Positions 1-7,383 of a DNA stretch of 9,664 nucleotides are shown here, in pieces. The stretch is taken from assembly GCA_028279155.1 (NCBI GenBank), contig JANQST010000208.1, positions 1 through 9,664 on the forward strand, read 5' to 3'. The notes below the pieces were generated by a model that had not been told where the DNA came from, did not search any database, and was given only the letters and a program-made list of their open reading frames with translations. The position numbers and the translations under genes are program-made. The DNA is from Cyclobacteriaceae bacterium. Its GTDB lineage: Bacteria; Bacteroidota; Bacteroidia; Cytophagales; Cyclobacteriaceae. Position 1 is the first letter of the stretch; each line of letters starts with the position of its first letter.

Positions 1-138
1 TACCCGGTCATTGTCACTTTGAGCAGCAAGGCGTTGCAATTTTTTATGTGAACCCAATACATTGATCGGTACTCCCTGAAAGGCAATAGGAACTCCTGCT
101 GCAAACCCTACTTTTTTTAGAAAATTTCTTCGCTTCAT
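1..138 (-). CDS. DUF1501-family protein, N-terminal fragment with Tat-like signal (partial)
   Basis: Only the first 46 codons are present; the frame is open to the window edge. The product begins MKRRNFLKKVGFAAG, a twin-arginine-type n-region (RRNFLK) followed by a short hydrophobic stretch, as expected for a protein exported folded by the Tat pathway. DUF1501 proteins typically begin this way and are typically encoded directly downstream of a DUF1800 gene, which is the arrangement here: the ATG lies 11 bp after the upstream stop codon, so the two are almost certainly co-transcribed. The DUF1501 name rests on this context and the N-terminus only, because the sulfatase-like body of the protein lies outside the window. 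No enzymatic activity is established for the family. The start is supported by the twin-arginine motif directly after it; no strong Shine-Dalgarno is visible. Confidence 0.7.
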   Translation of the reverse strand, partial: MKRRNFLKKVGFAAGVPIAFQGVPINVLGSHKKLQRLAAQSDNDRV

Positions 139-149
139 ATCCTATTGCT

Positions 150-1925
150 TTACATTAATTGGTATTCGGGTGATTGCAACATTGCGTTAAAAAGGGACCG
201 TAGCTGATTTGCTACTACTTCCATGTCTTCTCCGCTTTGCCATCTGGATGTCCAGGCAGCTTCCGGATCTGCATCTATTTGAGGAGAACTCAGAAACGCA
301 CTCAGAAAGTAATTAAGACGTTCTACTGTGAGCTCCCCAACATCCGGTGTATCGAACGACAAGTTCTCAGAAGTTGGCAGAAAATACTCTGAGATAGCGA
401 TTATTAAATTTCTTGCATTACTTGCCGTAGCATCATCAAAATTTGCTTGAACAAATGCCAGTATATCAACCTGACCCATCTCCATTTCCATACCAGTTGC
501 AATTGAACCTCTGATGAAATTGTAGCGATTGGTTAGGTAATTCGTCGTTATCCAACTCCTGTTGTAAATGGGGAATTGATGATATGCAGCATATCCGGCT
601 ACTTCAAAAGGCTCATAATAGTCCATTCCCTGTTGATCAATGATTCGCAGTAAATCAGTAGTGAAATTGTAGTAGTTGTCAAGGTCTGCTTCGTAAACAG
701 GAAGGGCAACATCAAAATTACGAACGAATCCTAGCACCATATCAAGCGGGGATTTGATGATACTACCGAAGTTGTTATCATCATCGCCAGCTTCGGCTTC
801 ATAGAAATGCGTGCTTGTAAGTAAGGCTTCCAATACGGATTGCAGCTTGAAATCGTTTGCTGCGAAAGTGTTCGCCATGTCCTGGATGATGTCATCTTGC
901 AAGGTTTGATCGATTTGATGATAAACAAAGAATCGATAAATGTCCCTGCAGATATGTAATGCCGTCTCAGCCTGATTGTAGATGATATCTACAAATTGGC
1001 TTATTTCATCTATAGCACTTTCAGGTGTTGGATTACCTCCAGCAAGTAAAGTATCGTCAGGTGTTACCGTTGCTCCACCTAAGCGGCTACTGAAAGTCTT
1101 GGTACCTTCTTCATGACTCGAAGCGATCGTTCCACCTCTTACAGCTCCTCTTGGGAGACCGGTCTCTTCATCTATTGTTGAAAAGGTATTGTCAGTTGTA
1201 AAACCAGATAAGACCCGTGCTCCTGCTTGAACATCTTCCTCTGAATAGTAGAAATAGTCTCCTACAAATTCAGGTTCAGGGACATTACCTTCCAATCCTC
1301 GACCAACTGCATAAAGTTCCAATAGTTCCCTTGCATAGTTTTCGTTTGGGCTTCCCTTCACATTGAACCTTCCGTCCAGGAAAACTAGCATTGCATTGTC
1401 CACGCTGACCTTCTTGGTCAATTGCTTGAAGTTCCTTGGAACAATTGTCTCCATTGATTCAGGATCTTCCGGAGGAAGCACAATATCTTCTGAATCAAAG
1501 GCATATAGTCTGAATAGCGCCTGCTGGTAATACAGTGCCCGAGAACTTCCTACAACAGATCGCTTGGTAGTGAAGTGAGTATGTAAGAAGAAGACAAGCC
1601 GTTCACGGAAGATATATGACAGCTTTTTTGATTCTTCTATCTCATTTCCCAGTAATTGTCCAATGTGCCATGCGAGAAACTGACGCAAGAGATCAAATTC
1701 TTCACTCTCCGCATTTCCATTGGTGATCCACTCCTGACCCGTAGCTCTTTCTAGTGGTAGGACGGGATCTGGAAGGTCAGAATCAAACAAACGTTGAACT
1801 GCCTCTGATGGAGTTAGTAGGGAGAATTCGTCAATTTCAGCAATTGATCCTCCGAAACAAGTTCTTCGAAGTAAGTGCGCAGCTCTTTTCTTTCCAAGAG
1901 GACCGGTGAGTTCAGTTAATGGCAT
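150..1925 (-). CDS. DUF1800 domain-containing protein
   Basis: This 591-residue protein carries the hallmarks of the DUF1800 family. HLLRRTCFG at residues 17-25 matches the family's opening motif, RERLVFFLHTHFTT at 107-120 its W/H-rich helix, and NENYARELLELYAVG at 194-208 its best-conserved block; GARVLSGFTTD follows at about 235. The function is not established. These proteins occur next to DUF1501 proteins in Bacteroidota, Planctomycetota and Proteobacteria and are often suspected of acting at the cell envelope. The length is somewhat above the roughly 450-550 residues usual for the family, and the extra sequence includes an acidic, Gly/Thr-rich stretch around residues 245-300. No signal peptide is visible. 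Sequence upstream of the ATG cannot supply one, because in-frame TGA and TAA stops lie about 18 bp before it. The partner DUF1501 gene follows 11 bp downstream. The family call is firm and the role unknown. Confidence 0.9.
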   Translation of the reverse strand: MPLTELTGPLGKKRAAHLLRRTCFGGSIAEIDEFSLLTPSEAVQRLFDSDLPDPVLPLERATGQEWITNGNAESEEFDLLRQFLAWHIGQLLGNEIEESKKLSYIFRERLVFFLHTHFTTKRSVVGSSRALYYQQALFRLYAFDSEDIVLPPEDPESMETIVPRNFKQLTKKVSVDNAMLVFLDGRFNVKGSPNENYARELLELYAVGRGLEGNVPEPEFVGDYFYYSEEDVQAGARVLSGFTTDNTFSTIDEETGLPRGAVRGGTIASSHEEGTKTFSSRLGGATVTPDDTLLAGGNPTPESAIDEISQFVDIIYNQAETALHICRDIYRFFVYHQIDQTLQDDIIQDMANTFAANDFKLQSVLEALLTSTHFYEAEAGDDDNNFGSIIKSPLDMVLGFVRNFDVALPVYEADLDNYYNFTTDLLRIIDQQGMDYYEPFEVAGYAAYHQFPIYNRSWITTNYLTNRYNFIRGSIATGMEMEMGQVDILAFVQANFDDATASNARNLIIAISEYFLPTSENLSFDTPDVGELTVERLNYFLSAFLSSPQIDADPEAAWTSRWQSGEDMEVVANQLRSLFNAMLQSPEYQLM

Positions 1926-2019
1926 TAGTGGTCGTTTGAATTATCAACTAAATTATAACTAATTTATTATAAATAAAATTATAAAAAATCTTCAAATAGT
2001 TTAATTGTTGATTTTATAC

Positions 2020-2045
2020 AAAAAAACCCGTTTACTAGAAACGGG
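2020..2045 (-). terminator. Rho-independent terminator of fabG
   Basis: A perfect 7-bp inverted repeat (CCCGTTT at 2027-2033, AAACGGG at 2039-2045) with a 5-base loop is followed on the minus strand by a run of six or seven T (2020-2026 read in reverse). It starts about 30 bp after the fabG stop codon and separates fabG from the DUF1800 gene, so the latter probably has its own promoter in the AT-rich stretch 1926-2010. On the plus strand the hairpin lacks a good T tract. Confidence 0.85.
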
Positions 2046-2073
2046 CATTTAATTTCTTTATCGAAGTATGACA

Positions 2074-2820
2074 TCAAGTCAACATTCCGCCATCCACCTG
2101 GACTACCTGTCCTGTAACATAAGATGACATATCGGATCCTAAAAAGATACAAGCATTCGCTACATCTTCAGGGGCTCCGCCTCGTTTTAAAGGGATGGCG
2201 TCACGCCAACTCTGAACAGTTTTTTCATCAAGTGCATCTGTCATTTCAGTTTCTATGAATCCCGGAGCAATTACATTACAGCGAATACCGCGAGATCCCA
2301 ACTCCAGGGCAACTGACTTACTGAATCCAATGATACCGGATTTGGAAGCAGCATAATTGGCTTGGCCTGGATTTCCTTTCACGCCAACTACTGAAGACAT
2401 GTTTATAATAGAACCACTTCGTTGCTTCATCAATGGTTTTGCCGCAGCTTTTACGGTGTTGAAACAAGACTTGAGGTTCACTGTCATGATTTCATCCCAC
2501 TGCTCCTCACTCATTCTCATCAACAAATTGTCTCTGGTAATCCCAGCATTATTGATCAAGATATCAAGCGATCCGAAATCTTCGATTACACTATTTATCA
2601 AATCCTGGGCGGCAGCAAAATCTGAGGCATCAGAACGATAGCCTTTGGCTTTAACTCCCTGATCTGTTAGTTCCTTTTCCAGTGCTTCACCTTTTTCGAC
2701 ACTGGATAAATAAGTGAAAGCAATATTGGCTCCTTGCTTGGCGTATTCGTTGGCAATTGCTCGTCCAATTCCTTTTGAAGCACCGGTGATTAGTGCATTT
2801 TTTCCTTCAAGTAGTTTCAT
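2074..2820 (-). CDS. fabG: 3-oxoacyl-[acyl-carrier-protein] reductase FabG
   Basis: A short-chain dehydrogenase/reductase of 248 residues, the normal length for FabG, the cytoplasmic enzyme that reduces 3-ketoacyl-ACP with NADPH in the fatty acid elongation cycle. Visible motifs are the Rossmann cofactor loop TGASKGIG (residues 12-19), NNAG (90-93), and the catalytic tetrad Asn115, Ser143, Tyr156 and Lys160 (YAASK). The Ser-to-Tyr spacing of 13 equals that of E. coli FabG. GFIETEMT and the C-terminal GQVVQVDGGM are also typical of FabG rather than of general SDRs. I start at the ATG giving MKLLEGK; a TTG five codons upstream keeps the frame open but overlaps a promoter-like element. No acyl carrier protein or other fab gene is adjacent, so it appears monocistronic, closed by the hairpin at 2020-2045. 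Other SDR substrates cannot be excluded, but FabG is by far the best fit. Confidence 0.93.
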   Translation of the reverse strand: MKLLEGKNALITGASKGIGRAIANEYAKQGANIAFTYLSSVEKGEALEKELTDQGVKAKGYRSDASDFAAAQDLINSVIEDFGSLDILINNAGITRDNLLMRMSEEQWDEIMTVNLKSCFNTVKAAAKPLMKQRSGSIINMSSVVGVKGNPGQANYAASKSGIIGFSKSVALELGSRGIRCNVIAPGFIETEMTDALDEKTVQSWRDAIPLKRGGAPEDVANACIFLGSDMSSYVTGQVVQVDGGMLT

Positions 2821-2824
2821 AATG

Positions 2825-2832
2825 CAAACATA
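2825..2832 (-). promoter_or_regulatory. Candidate -7 element (TATGTTTG) of fabG
   Basis: On the minus strand TATGTTTG matches the Bacteroidota -7 consensus TAnnTTTG exactly. It ends only 4 bases before the fabG ATG, which would make the mRNA leaderless or nearly so. No TTTG-like -33 element lies 19-21 bp upstream, so the site is half-supported. Confidence 0.35.
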
Positions 2833-2903
2833 CAATTTCTCTAATAATCACTTTTTATGGCATTGTTATTGTTTAAATCTTAATACACCAACCCTTGAAA
2901 GTT

Positions 2904-3530
2904 ATGCTTCGGAAGGCATTGATTTTGACAGTTCATTTGATTTGTGTTGAATCTGTAAATGCTCAAGAGAATTTCCCCAATCCGAATAACTTCACCATAT
3001 CTTACAAAGACTGGTCAAACCCCTTGATGTTTAGGTATTCTCCAGCTCCATTTATTACTGGTTATGGTGTTCATAGCGATTCCTTAGAAGAAGTTCATGG
3101 TTCAACTTTCTATGAACTTGATGGAGAATATTTGGCAATTGAGACTTGGGCAGATTATTACTACTGGTTCACTCAAAAGTATGACATTCTATTCCGTGAG
3201 TCTTCAGCTGTGTACAGGACATCCTATTTTTTGAACGATATATCTGGAATGATTCGTTTTGTCTATTTCAATAACAATTATAAAGGCGACCATTTTCCAT
3301 CTCAAATTCGTCTTTTCTTCAAAAACAAGAGGGAGATAAGATCGGTATCCAATGGGCACAGACCTTATTCAGGAACTCCTTATTTTGATGAACTAGGAAT
3401 GTATAGACCAGATCTTATCGAACGAAGGTGGCTTTTCAGAGATAAAGACTCAAGCCTTCCATTTATCCTGAGCGGCAGGAGAGGGAATAGTATAAGAAGT
3501 GAGGGTTCTACTGAAAGAAGTGATAACTAG
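2904..3530 (+). CDS. Hypothetical secreted protein, no family recognised
   Basis: This 208-residue protein is counted from the ATG at 2904; a TTG three codons earlier is in frame but less likely. It begins with a basic n-region (MLRK), a hydrophobic core of about 12 residues and an AxA-like end (VNAQ), which reads as a Sec signal peptide cleaved near residue 21. The mature part is rich in aromatic residues (for example ETWADYYYWF near residue 85), has no Cys outside the signal region, no repeats and no further membrane segment, and ends in a basic, Ser/Arg/Gly-rich tail of about 25 residues. I recognise no catalytic motif and no domain. It is divergent from fabG with an 83-bp shared upstream region, and is followed after 86 bp by lpdA, which has its own promoter, so context does not assign a role. 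Coding is supported by the long open frame, the signal peptide and base composition like the neighbours. Confidence 0.75.
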   Translation: MLRKALILTVHLICVESVNAQENFPNPNNFTISYKDWSNPLMFRYSPAPFITGYGVHSDSLEEVHGSTFYELDGEYLAIETWADYYYWFTQKYDILFRESSAVYRTSYFLNDISGMIRFVYFNNNYKGDHFPSQIRLFFKNKREIRSVSNGHRPYSGTPYFDELGMYRPDLIERRWLFRDKDSSLPFILSGRRGNSIRSEGSTERSDN

Positions 3531-3554
3531 ATCTTATTAAGATTAAACATCCAG

Positions 3555-3585
3555 TTTAAATCTCCGAATATTCCTCTTAAATTTG
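3555..3585 (+). promoter_or_regulatory. Promoter of lpdA (Bacteroidota type)
   Basis: TTTA at 3555-3558 and TAAATTTG at 3578-3585 are separated by exactly 19 bp. The second matches the Bacteroidota -7 consensus TAnnTTTG perfectly and the first matches the -33 element TTTG at three of four positions. Transcription would begin near 3590, leaving a leader of about 25-30 nt that is A-rich just before the ATG, with no Shine-Dalgarno sequence. Confidence 0.65.
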
Positions 3586-3616
3586 CGCCTCAATTTCAAC
3601 TTTTAAAGATTAAGAG

Positions 3617-5011
3617 ATGGCATCTAAATATGATCTTATTGTAATCGGTAGTGGACCTGGTGGATACGTGGCAGCAATCCGAGCATCGCAGCTTGGCATG
3701 AAGGTAGGGGTTGTTGAACGCTCGGAGCTTGGCGGTATTTGCTTAAACTGGGGATGTATCCCGACCAAGGCTTTGCTAAAAAGCGCCCAGGTTTTTGACT
3801 ACATCAATCATGCTGCGGATTACGGAGTTGATGTGAAAGGAGCTAAAGCTGATTTCAAAGGGATGGTCAAAAGAAGCCGGGATGTAGCGGAAGGAATGAG
3901 TAAGGGAATCCAGTTTTTATTCAAAAAAAATAAGATCGATCATATTTCAGGGTTTGGAACCTTGAAAAAGGGTAAGAAAGTAGAAGTCAAAGATGAAAGT
4001 GGAAAGATCACTACCTATGATGCCAATCATATTATTCTAGCTACCGGAGGTCGATCAAGAGAATTGCCAAATCTTCCAATCGATGGAAAAAAGATCATTG
4101 GTTATCGTGAAGCAATGGTTCTGCCAAAGCAACCTAAAAAAATGGTTGTGGTAGGATCTGGAGCAATTGGAGTCGAGTTTGCCTATTTCTATAAGTCAAT
4201 TGGAACCGAAGTTACAATTGTTGAATTCATGGATCGAATTGTTCCGGTTGAAGATGAGGAGGTTAGTAAGCAGTTAGAACGAACCTTCAAAAAATCCGGA
4301 ATGAAGGTCATGACAAGCTCTGAAGTGACCAAAGTTGATACGAAAGGAGCTGGTTGTAAAGTGACTGTTAAGACCAAAAAAGGTGAAGAGGTCATTGATT
4401 GTGACATTGTGCTTTCTGCAGTAGGTGTTGCCACCAATATTGAAAATATGGGCCTTGAGGCAACAGGCGTAAAGACAGAGAAAGGAAAAGTAGTTGTAGA
4501 TGATTACTACAAAACCAATGTAGACGGTGTTTATGCCATTGGAGATATTGTGAAGGGACAAGCATTGGCTCATGTTGCTTCAGCTGAAGGCATCATTTGC
4601 GTAGAAAAAATCAAGGGCATGAATGTGGAACCCTTGGATTACAATAACATTCCAGGCTGTACTTATTGCTCACCTGAAGTTGCTTCTGTGGGATATACCG
4701 AGAAAGCTGCGAAAGAAGCTGGCTATGAGGTAAAGGTTGGAAAATTTCCTTTCTCTGCCTCTGGAAAGGCAAAAGCAGCTGGTTCTTCCGACGGTTTTGT
4801 GAAAGTAATTTTCGATGCGAAGTACGGCGAGTGGCTAGGAGCCCATATGATTGGAAACAATGTAACGGAGATGATCGCAGAGGCAGTTGCAGCCAGGAAA
4901 CTTGAAACTACCGGGCACGAAATCATAAAAACGGTACATCCTCACCCGACCATGAGTGAAGCTGTGATGGAGGCAGCAGCGGCAGCCTATGATGAAGTGA
5001 TCCATCTTTAG
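3617..5011 (+). CDS. lpdA: Dihydrolipoyl dehydrogenase (E3)
   Basis: A 464-residue flavoprotein of standard E3 length that reoxidises dihydrolipoyl groups with NAD+ in the pyruvate, 2-oxoglutarate and branched-chain 2-oxoacid dehydrogenase complexes and the glycine cleavage system. The FAD-binding GSGPGG is at residues 11-16. The redox disulfide is Cys42/Cys47 in GGICLNWGCIPTK. The NAD-binding GSGAIG is at 180-185, and the second FAD motif YAIGD is at 306-310. The C-terminal interface carries HPHPTMSE with catalytic His443 and Glu448. All key residues are present. The GICLNWGC variant and the His/Glu pair favour lipoamide dehydrogenase over mercuric or glutathione reductase. No E1 or E2 gene is adjacent, so this E3 probably serves complexes encoded elsewhere. 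It has its own promoter, and the 176-bp gap to proC suggests it is transcribed alone. Confidence 0.95.
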   Translation: MASKYDLIVIGSGPGGYVAAIRASQLGMKVGVVERSELGGICLNWGCIPTKALLKSAQVFDYINHAADYGVDVKGAKADFKGMVKRSRDVAEGMSKGIQFLFKKNKIDHISGFGTLKKGKKVEVKDESGKITTYDANHIILATGGRSRELPNLPIDGKKIIGYREAMVLPKQPKKMVVVGSGAIGVEFAYFYKSIGTEVTIVEFMDRIVPVEDEEVSKQLERTFKKSGMKVMTSSEVTKVDTKGAGCKVTVKTKKGEEVIDCDIVLSAVGVATNIENMGLEATGVKTEKGKVVVDDYYKTNVDGVYAIGDIVKGQALAHVASAEGIICVEKIKGMNVEPLDYNNIPGCTYCSPEVASVGYTEKAAKEAGYEVKVGKFPFSASGKAKAAGSSDGFVKVIFDAKYGEWLGAHMIGNNVTEMIAEAVAARKLETTGHEIIKTVHPHPTMSEAVMEAAAAAYDEVIHL

Positions 5012-5187
5012 AGAAAAGGCTCAATAGTATTTTACAGGGAAAGGTTAGTCCGCCTTACGAACCTCGATTGGGACGAATGAAGTAACGTTGATTTACTTGA
5101 CAGTTCTTTTTTCACTTTATTGATTTAACAAATAGCAAACCATTTGATGTCTGGATTTTCCAGAATATTAATTAAACATTCTTGCGT

Positions 5188-5994
5188 ATGAAAGAAAATG
5201 GAATAGCCATCATTGGAGCTGGCAACCTTGGTATTTCTATAGCTGAAGGACTGGTAAAAAAGGGATTGAGAGAGCCCCAGCAAATTACCCTGGTAAGAAG
5301 AAATATAGATGTTTTACAAAAGCAGGCAGATAAAGGATTCCCAATTTCAGCTAGTGTTGAAGAGTCAATAGAAGAATCAAAAGTTATTTTTTTGTGCGTT
5401 CAACCAAATCATATAGAAATTGTTTTGGAAGATCTTGATCGGCATATATCTCAGAATCGAATTCTTGTGTCTGTGGTTACAGGAGTCTCCATTGCAAAAA
5501 TTAAGAGCCATTTGAAATCGGAGATTTCAATTGTACGAGCTATGCCAAATACAGCTATCGCTATTGGAGAGTCAATGACATGCCTAACTACCGAAGATCA
5601 AGATTCGGATGTCTTGACAGAAATCGTAACATTGTTTGATGCCTTGGGCCAAACGCTTGTTATAAATGAAGAGTTGATGCAAGCTGCAACCGTTTTGGGT
5701 GCTAGCGGTGTTGCTTTCTTTATGCGCTATCTCCGAGCCGCAACCCAGGGAGGAGTTCAAATGGGGTTTGAATCAGCAGATGCACAAATGATTGCAATGC
5801 AAACAGCGAAGGGAGCAGCGATGCTGGTGTTGGAAGGTCAATCGCATCCGGAAGTTGAGATTGACAAAGTAACCACTCCACAAGGTTGTACTATTGAGGG
5901 CTTAAACGAAATGGAACATAAGGGATTTAGTTCAGCACTTATTCAGGGTATTATGACATCCTATTCACGAATCACCAAAATGAAAGGTGAATAG
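5188..5994 (+). CDS. proC: Pyrroline-5-carboxylate reductase
   Basis: A 268-residue protein, the usual ProC length, catalysing the last step of proline synthesis: NAD(P)H-dependent reduction of 1-pyrroline-5-carboxylate in the cytoplasm. The N-terminal Rossmann motif is GAGNLG (residues 10-15), followed by VRRN, CVQPN (70-74), VSVVTGVS (94-101) and the family block RAMPNTA (117-123). The C-terminal dimerisation/substrate domain ends with VTTPQGCTIEGL (228-239), equivalent to the VTSPGGTT signature. The usual SGPAY stretch is replaced by ASGVAFFMRYLRAATQGG (172-189). I start at the ATG at 5188; an in-frame TTG two codons earlier (5182) is less likely. The 176-bp region before it holds a TTTG at 5143-5146 with an imperfect -7 candidate 19 bp on, plus a weak AT-rich hairpin. 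No proA or proB is adjacent. Confidence 0.92.
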   Translation: MKENGIAIIGAGNLGISIAEGLVKKGLREPQQITLVRRNIDVLQKQADKGFPISASVEESIEESKVIFLCVQPNHIEIVLEDLDRHISQNRILVSVVTGVSIAKIKSHLKSEISIVRAMPNTAIAIGESMTCLTTEDQDSDVLTEIVTLFDALGQTLVINEELMQAATVLGASGVAFFMRYLRAATQGGVQMGFESADAQMIAMQTAKGAAMLVLEGQSHPEVEIDKVTTPQGCTIEGLNEMEHKGFSSALIQGIMTSYSRITKMKGE

Positions 5995-6051
5995 GAATCA
6001 CTGTTTGCAAAGAGTAGATCTTTTTAGTGAGTGTAAGAATTTCCTGAACGA

Positions 6052-6084
6052 TTGGCTTTATTATAAAATTTGATGCTAAACTTG
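6052..6084 (+). promoter_or_regulatory. Candidate promoter of the MaoC-like gene
   Basis: TAAACTTG at 6077-6084 matches TAnnTTTG at five of six defined positions. A TTGG at 6052-6055 lies 21 bp upstream as a possible -33 element. Transcription would start about 10-15 nt before the ATG at 6105. The match is moderate, and read-through from proC across the 110-bp gap is the alternative. Confidence 0.3.
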
Positions 6085-6104
6085 AAATTCCAAAATCTAA
6101 CCGA

Positions 6105-6566
6105 ATGAGTAAACCAATCATAAATAGCCACGATGCCTTCGCAGCTTACGAGGGACAGGAAGTAGGAGTCTCAGAATATTTGCAAGTCACACAAGAGCAA
6201 ATCAACAAGTTTGCAGAAGCTACCCTGGACCATCAATGGATTCACACGGATCCGGAACGAGCAGCCCAGGGACCCTTTGGAAACACTATTGCCCATGGCT
6301 ACCTAACCCTTTCCCTTTTGCCCTATTTGTGGGAACAGATTGCAGATATTAGAAATATCAAAATGCAGGTCAACTATGGAATAGAAAAGCTTAAGTTCGG
6401 CGAGGCTGTCAAAGTAAATGATAAGGTTAGACTAAGGACAAAACTCAATTCCCTATTGAACTTAAGAGGAGTATCGAAAGCCGAAATTGAAGCCAAGCTT
6501 GAAATTGAAGGTCAAAACAAACCTGCATTTACAGGTGTGATTGTTTTCTTGTATCACTTTGAATAA
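6105..6566 (+). CDS. MaoC-like hot-dog-fold dehydratase/hydratase
   Basis: A single-domain 153-residue protein of the MaoC / (R)-specific enoyl-CoA hydratase family. The hydratase-2 motif is intact: Asp42 and His47 in ATLDHQWIHTD correspond to the catalytic Asp/His pair, followed by GPFGNTIAHGYLTLSL (56-71) containing the conserved AHG. The family hydrates trans-2-enoyl-CoA to (R)-3-hydroxyacyl-CoA or performs related dehydrations. QWIH in place of the commoner NPIH is typical of the NodN-like subgroup, for which the physiological substrate is mostly unknown. The neighbouring proC gives no substrate clue, and fabG lies more than 3 kb away on the other strand. The ATG sits in an A-rich context (CCGAATG) with no Shine-Dalgarno. 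The TAA stop is immediately followed by a bidirectional terminator. Confidence 0.88.
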   Translation: MSKPIINSHDAFAAYEGQEVGVSEYLQVTQEQINKFAEATLDHQWIHTDPERAAQGPFGNTIAHGYLTLSLLPYLWEQIADIRNIKMQVNYGIEKLKFGEAVKVNDKVRLRTKLNSLLNLRGVSKAEIEAKLEIEGQNKPAFTGVIVFLYHFE

Positions 6567-6597
6567 AAAAACCCTGCTTACGCAGGGCTTATTTTTT
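6565..6597. terminator. Bidirectional Rho-independent terminator
   Basis: CCCTGC (6572-6577) and GCAGGG (6582-6587) form a perfect 6-bp GC-rich stem with a TTAC loop. It is flanked by an A run on the left (6565-6571) and a T-rich run on the right (6589-6598), so it has a U tract in either direction. It lies between the stops of two converging genes only 46 bp apart and would end both transcripts. Confidence 0.88.
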
Positions 6598-6612
6598 TGA
6601 CCTTTGGGAAAT

Positions 6613-7383
6613 TCAATTCAGACGGAACTGAATAGGTAATACTACTTTCATTCTCACTGGTTCACCATTGGTTGTTGCAGCAATCCATTTTGGTGATTCA
6701 TTCACAACTCTTAGCGCCTCTTTGTCACAACCAGCCCCAATCCCCTTGGAAATAGTAGCATTGGTTATGCTACCATCTTTTTCTACGACTGCTTCAATGA
6801 GTACATTACCCTCCACTCCGATCTTCCTAGCCTGACGAGGATATTTCATGTTTGCTACCAGGTAGTTAAACCATGCCTCTTTACCTCCAGGAAAGATGGC
6901 GGCCTTTTCAACAAGTGTATGTACATCATTTGATTGCTTGGATTGCTCATGGTACATTGTCTTTCTGTAAATATCTGAGTCTTTTGCCACGATCATCACA
7001 ATACTTCCTCCCTCATGTTCTTCAGATTCCCTCACAGTATGTCCTTCAGAATTTTCTCCTTCTAACGTCTCATGAAGTGCTTTTGAATTTTTTTGAACAA
7101 ACACTGCTTCAATTTGATCGGGATCATACTTTTCTAGTTTGACGATTTTCTCCTTAAGTGCTATTGGAACCTCAACCACAACAAATTCCTTTCCCGGGTT
7201 ATTCAATGTAGCTTCATAGAGGGCAGTTTCAATCTCTTTGGTAAGAAGAATTTGCTGATTACTTTCTTCAACAATTTGCTGGATTTCAGCATCTAGTTCT
7301 TCCTGGCATGCAAACATCGCCCCGGAGATGAGCACAATGGCCATAATACTTCCCACTTTCCATGGGCTTACTTTTCTTTTCAT
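6613..7383 (-). other. Possible internal translation start in the M56 gene (lipoprotein-like product)
   Basis: Met248 of the M56 protein is preceded by seven A residues (AAAAAAAATG on the minus strand). An A-rich stretch before the ATG is the favoured initiation context in Bacteroidota, where Shine-Dalgarno pairing is little used. Reading from it gives a 256-residue product starting MKRKVSPWK, then a hydrophobic stretch to Ala272 and Cys273 followed by QEE. This looks like a lipoprotein signal peptide, although FAC is a loose lipobox, and it would release the linker and TonB domain alone. A -7-like TAAATTTT lies just upstream. This is inference only; the same residues also work simply as the last transmembrane helix of the full protein. 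Confidence 0.22.

Noticed and set aside
3531..3543. Short palindrome ATCTT-ATT-AAGAT just after the stop of the hypothetical secreted gene.
   Set aside because: A five-base AT-rich stem with no T tract; likely chance.
4189..4926. Several open frames on the minus strand inside lpdA.
   Set aside because: They lie opposite a fully conserved enzyme gene and have no domain or initiation support; they are shadows of its codon usage.
5080..5098. Inverted repeat AAGTAA/TTACTT downstream of lpdA with a T run at about 5106-5112, as a possible terminator.
   Set aside because: The stem is six AT-rich base pairs and the T run starts well after it; too weak to call.
7308..7316. Cys273 after the last hydrophobic helix taken as proof that the M56 protein is a lipoprotein.
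   Set aside because: The full-length protein has several upstream membrane helices, and a Cys at this place could simply end the helix; kept only as part of the internal-start hypothesis.
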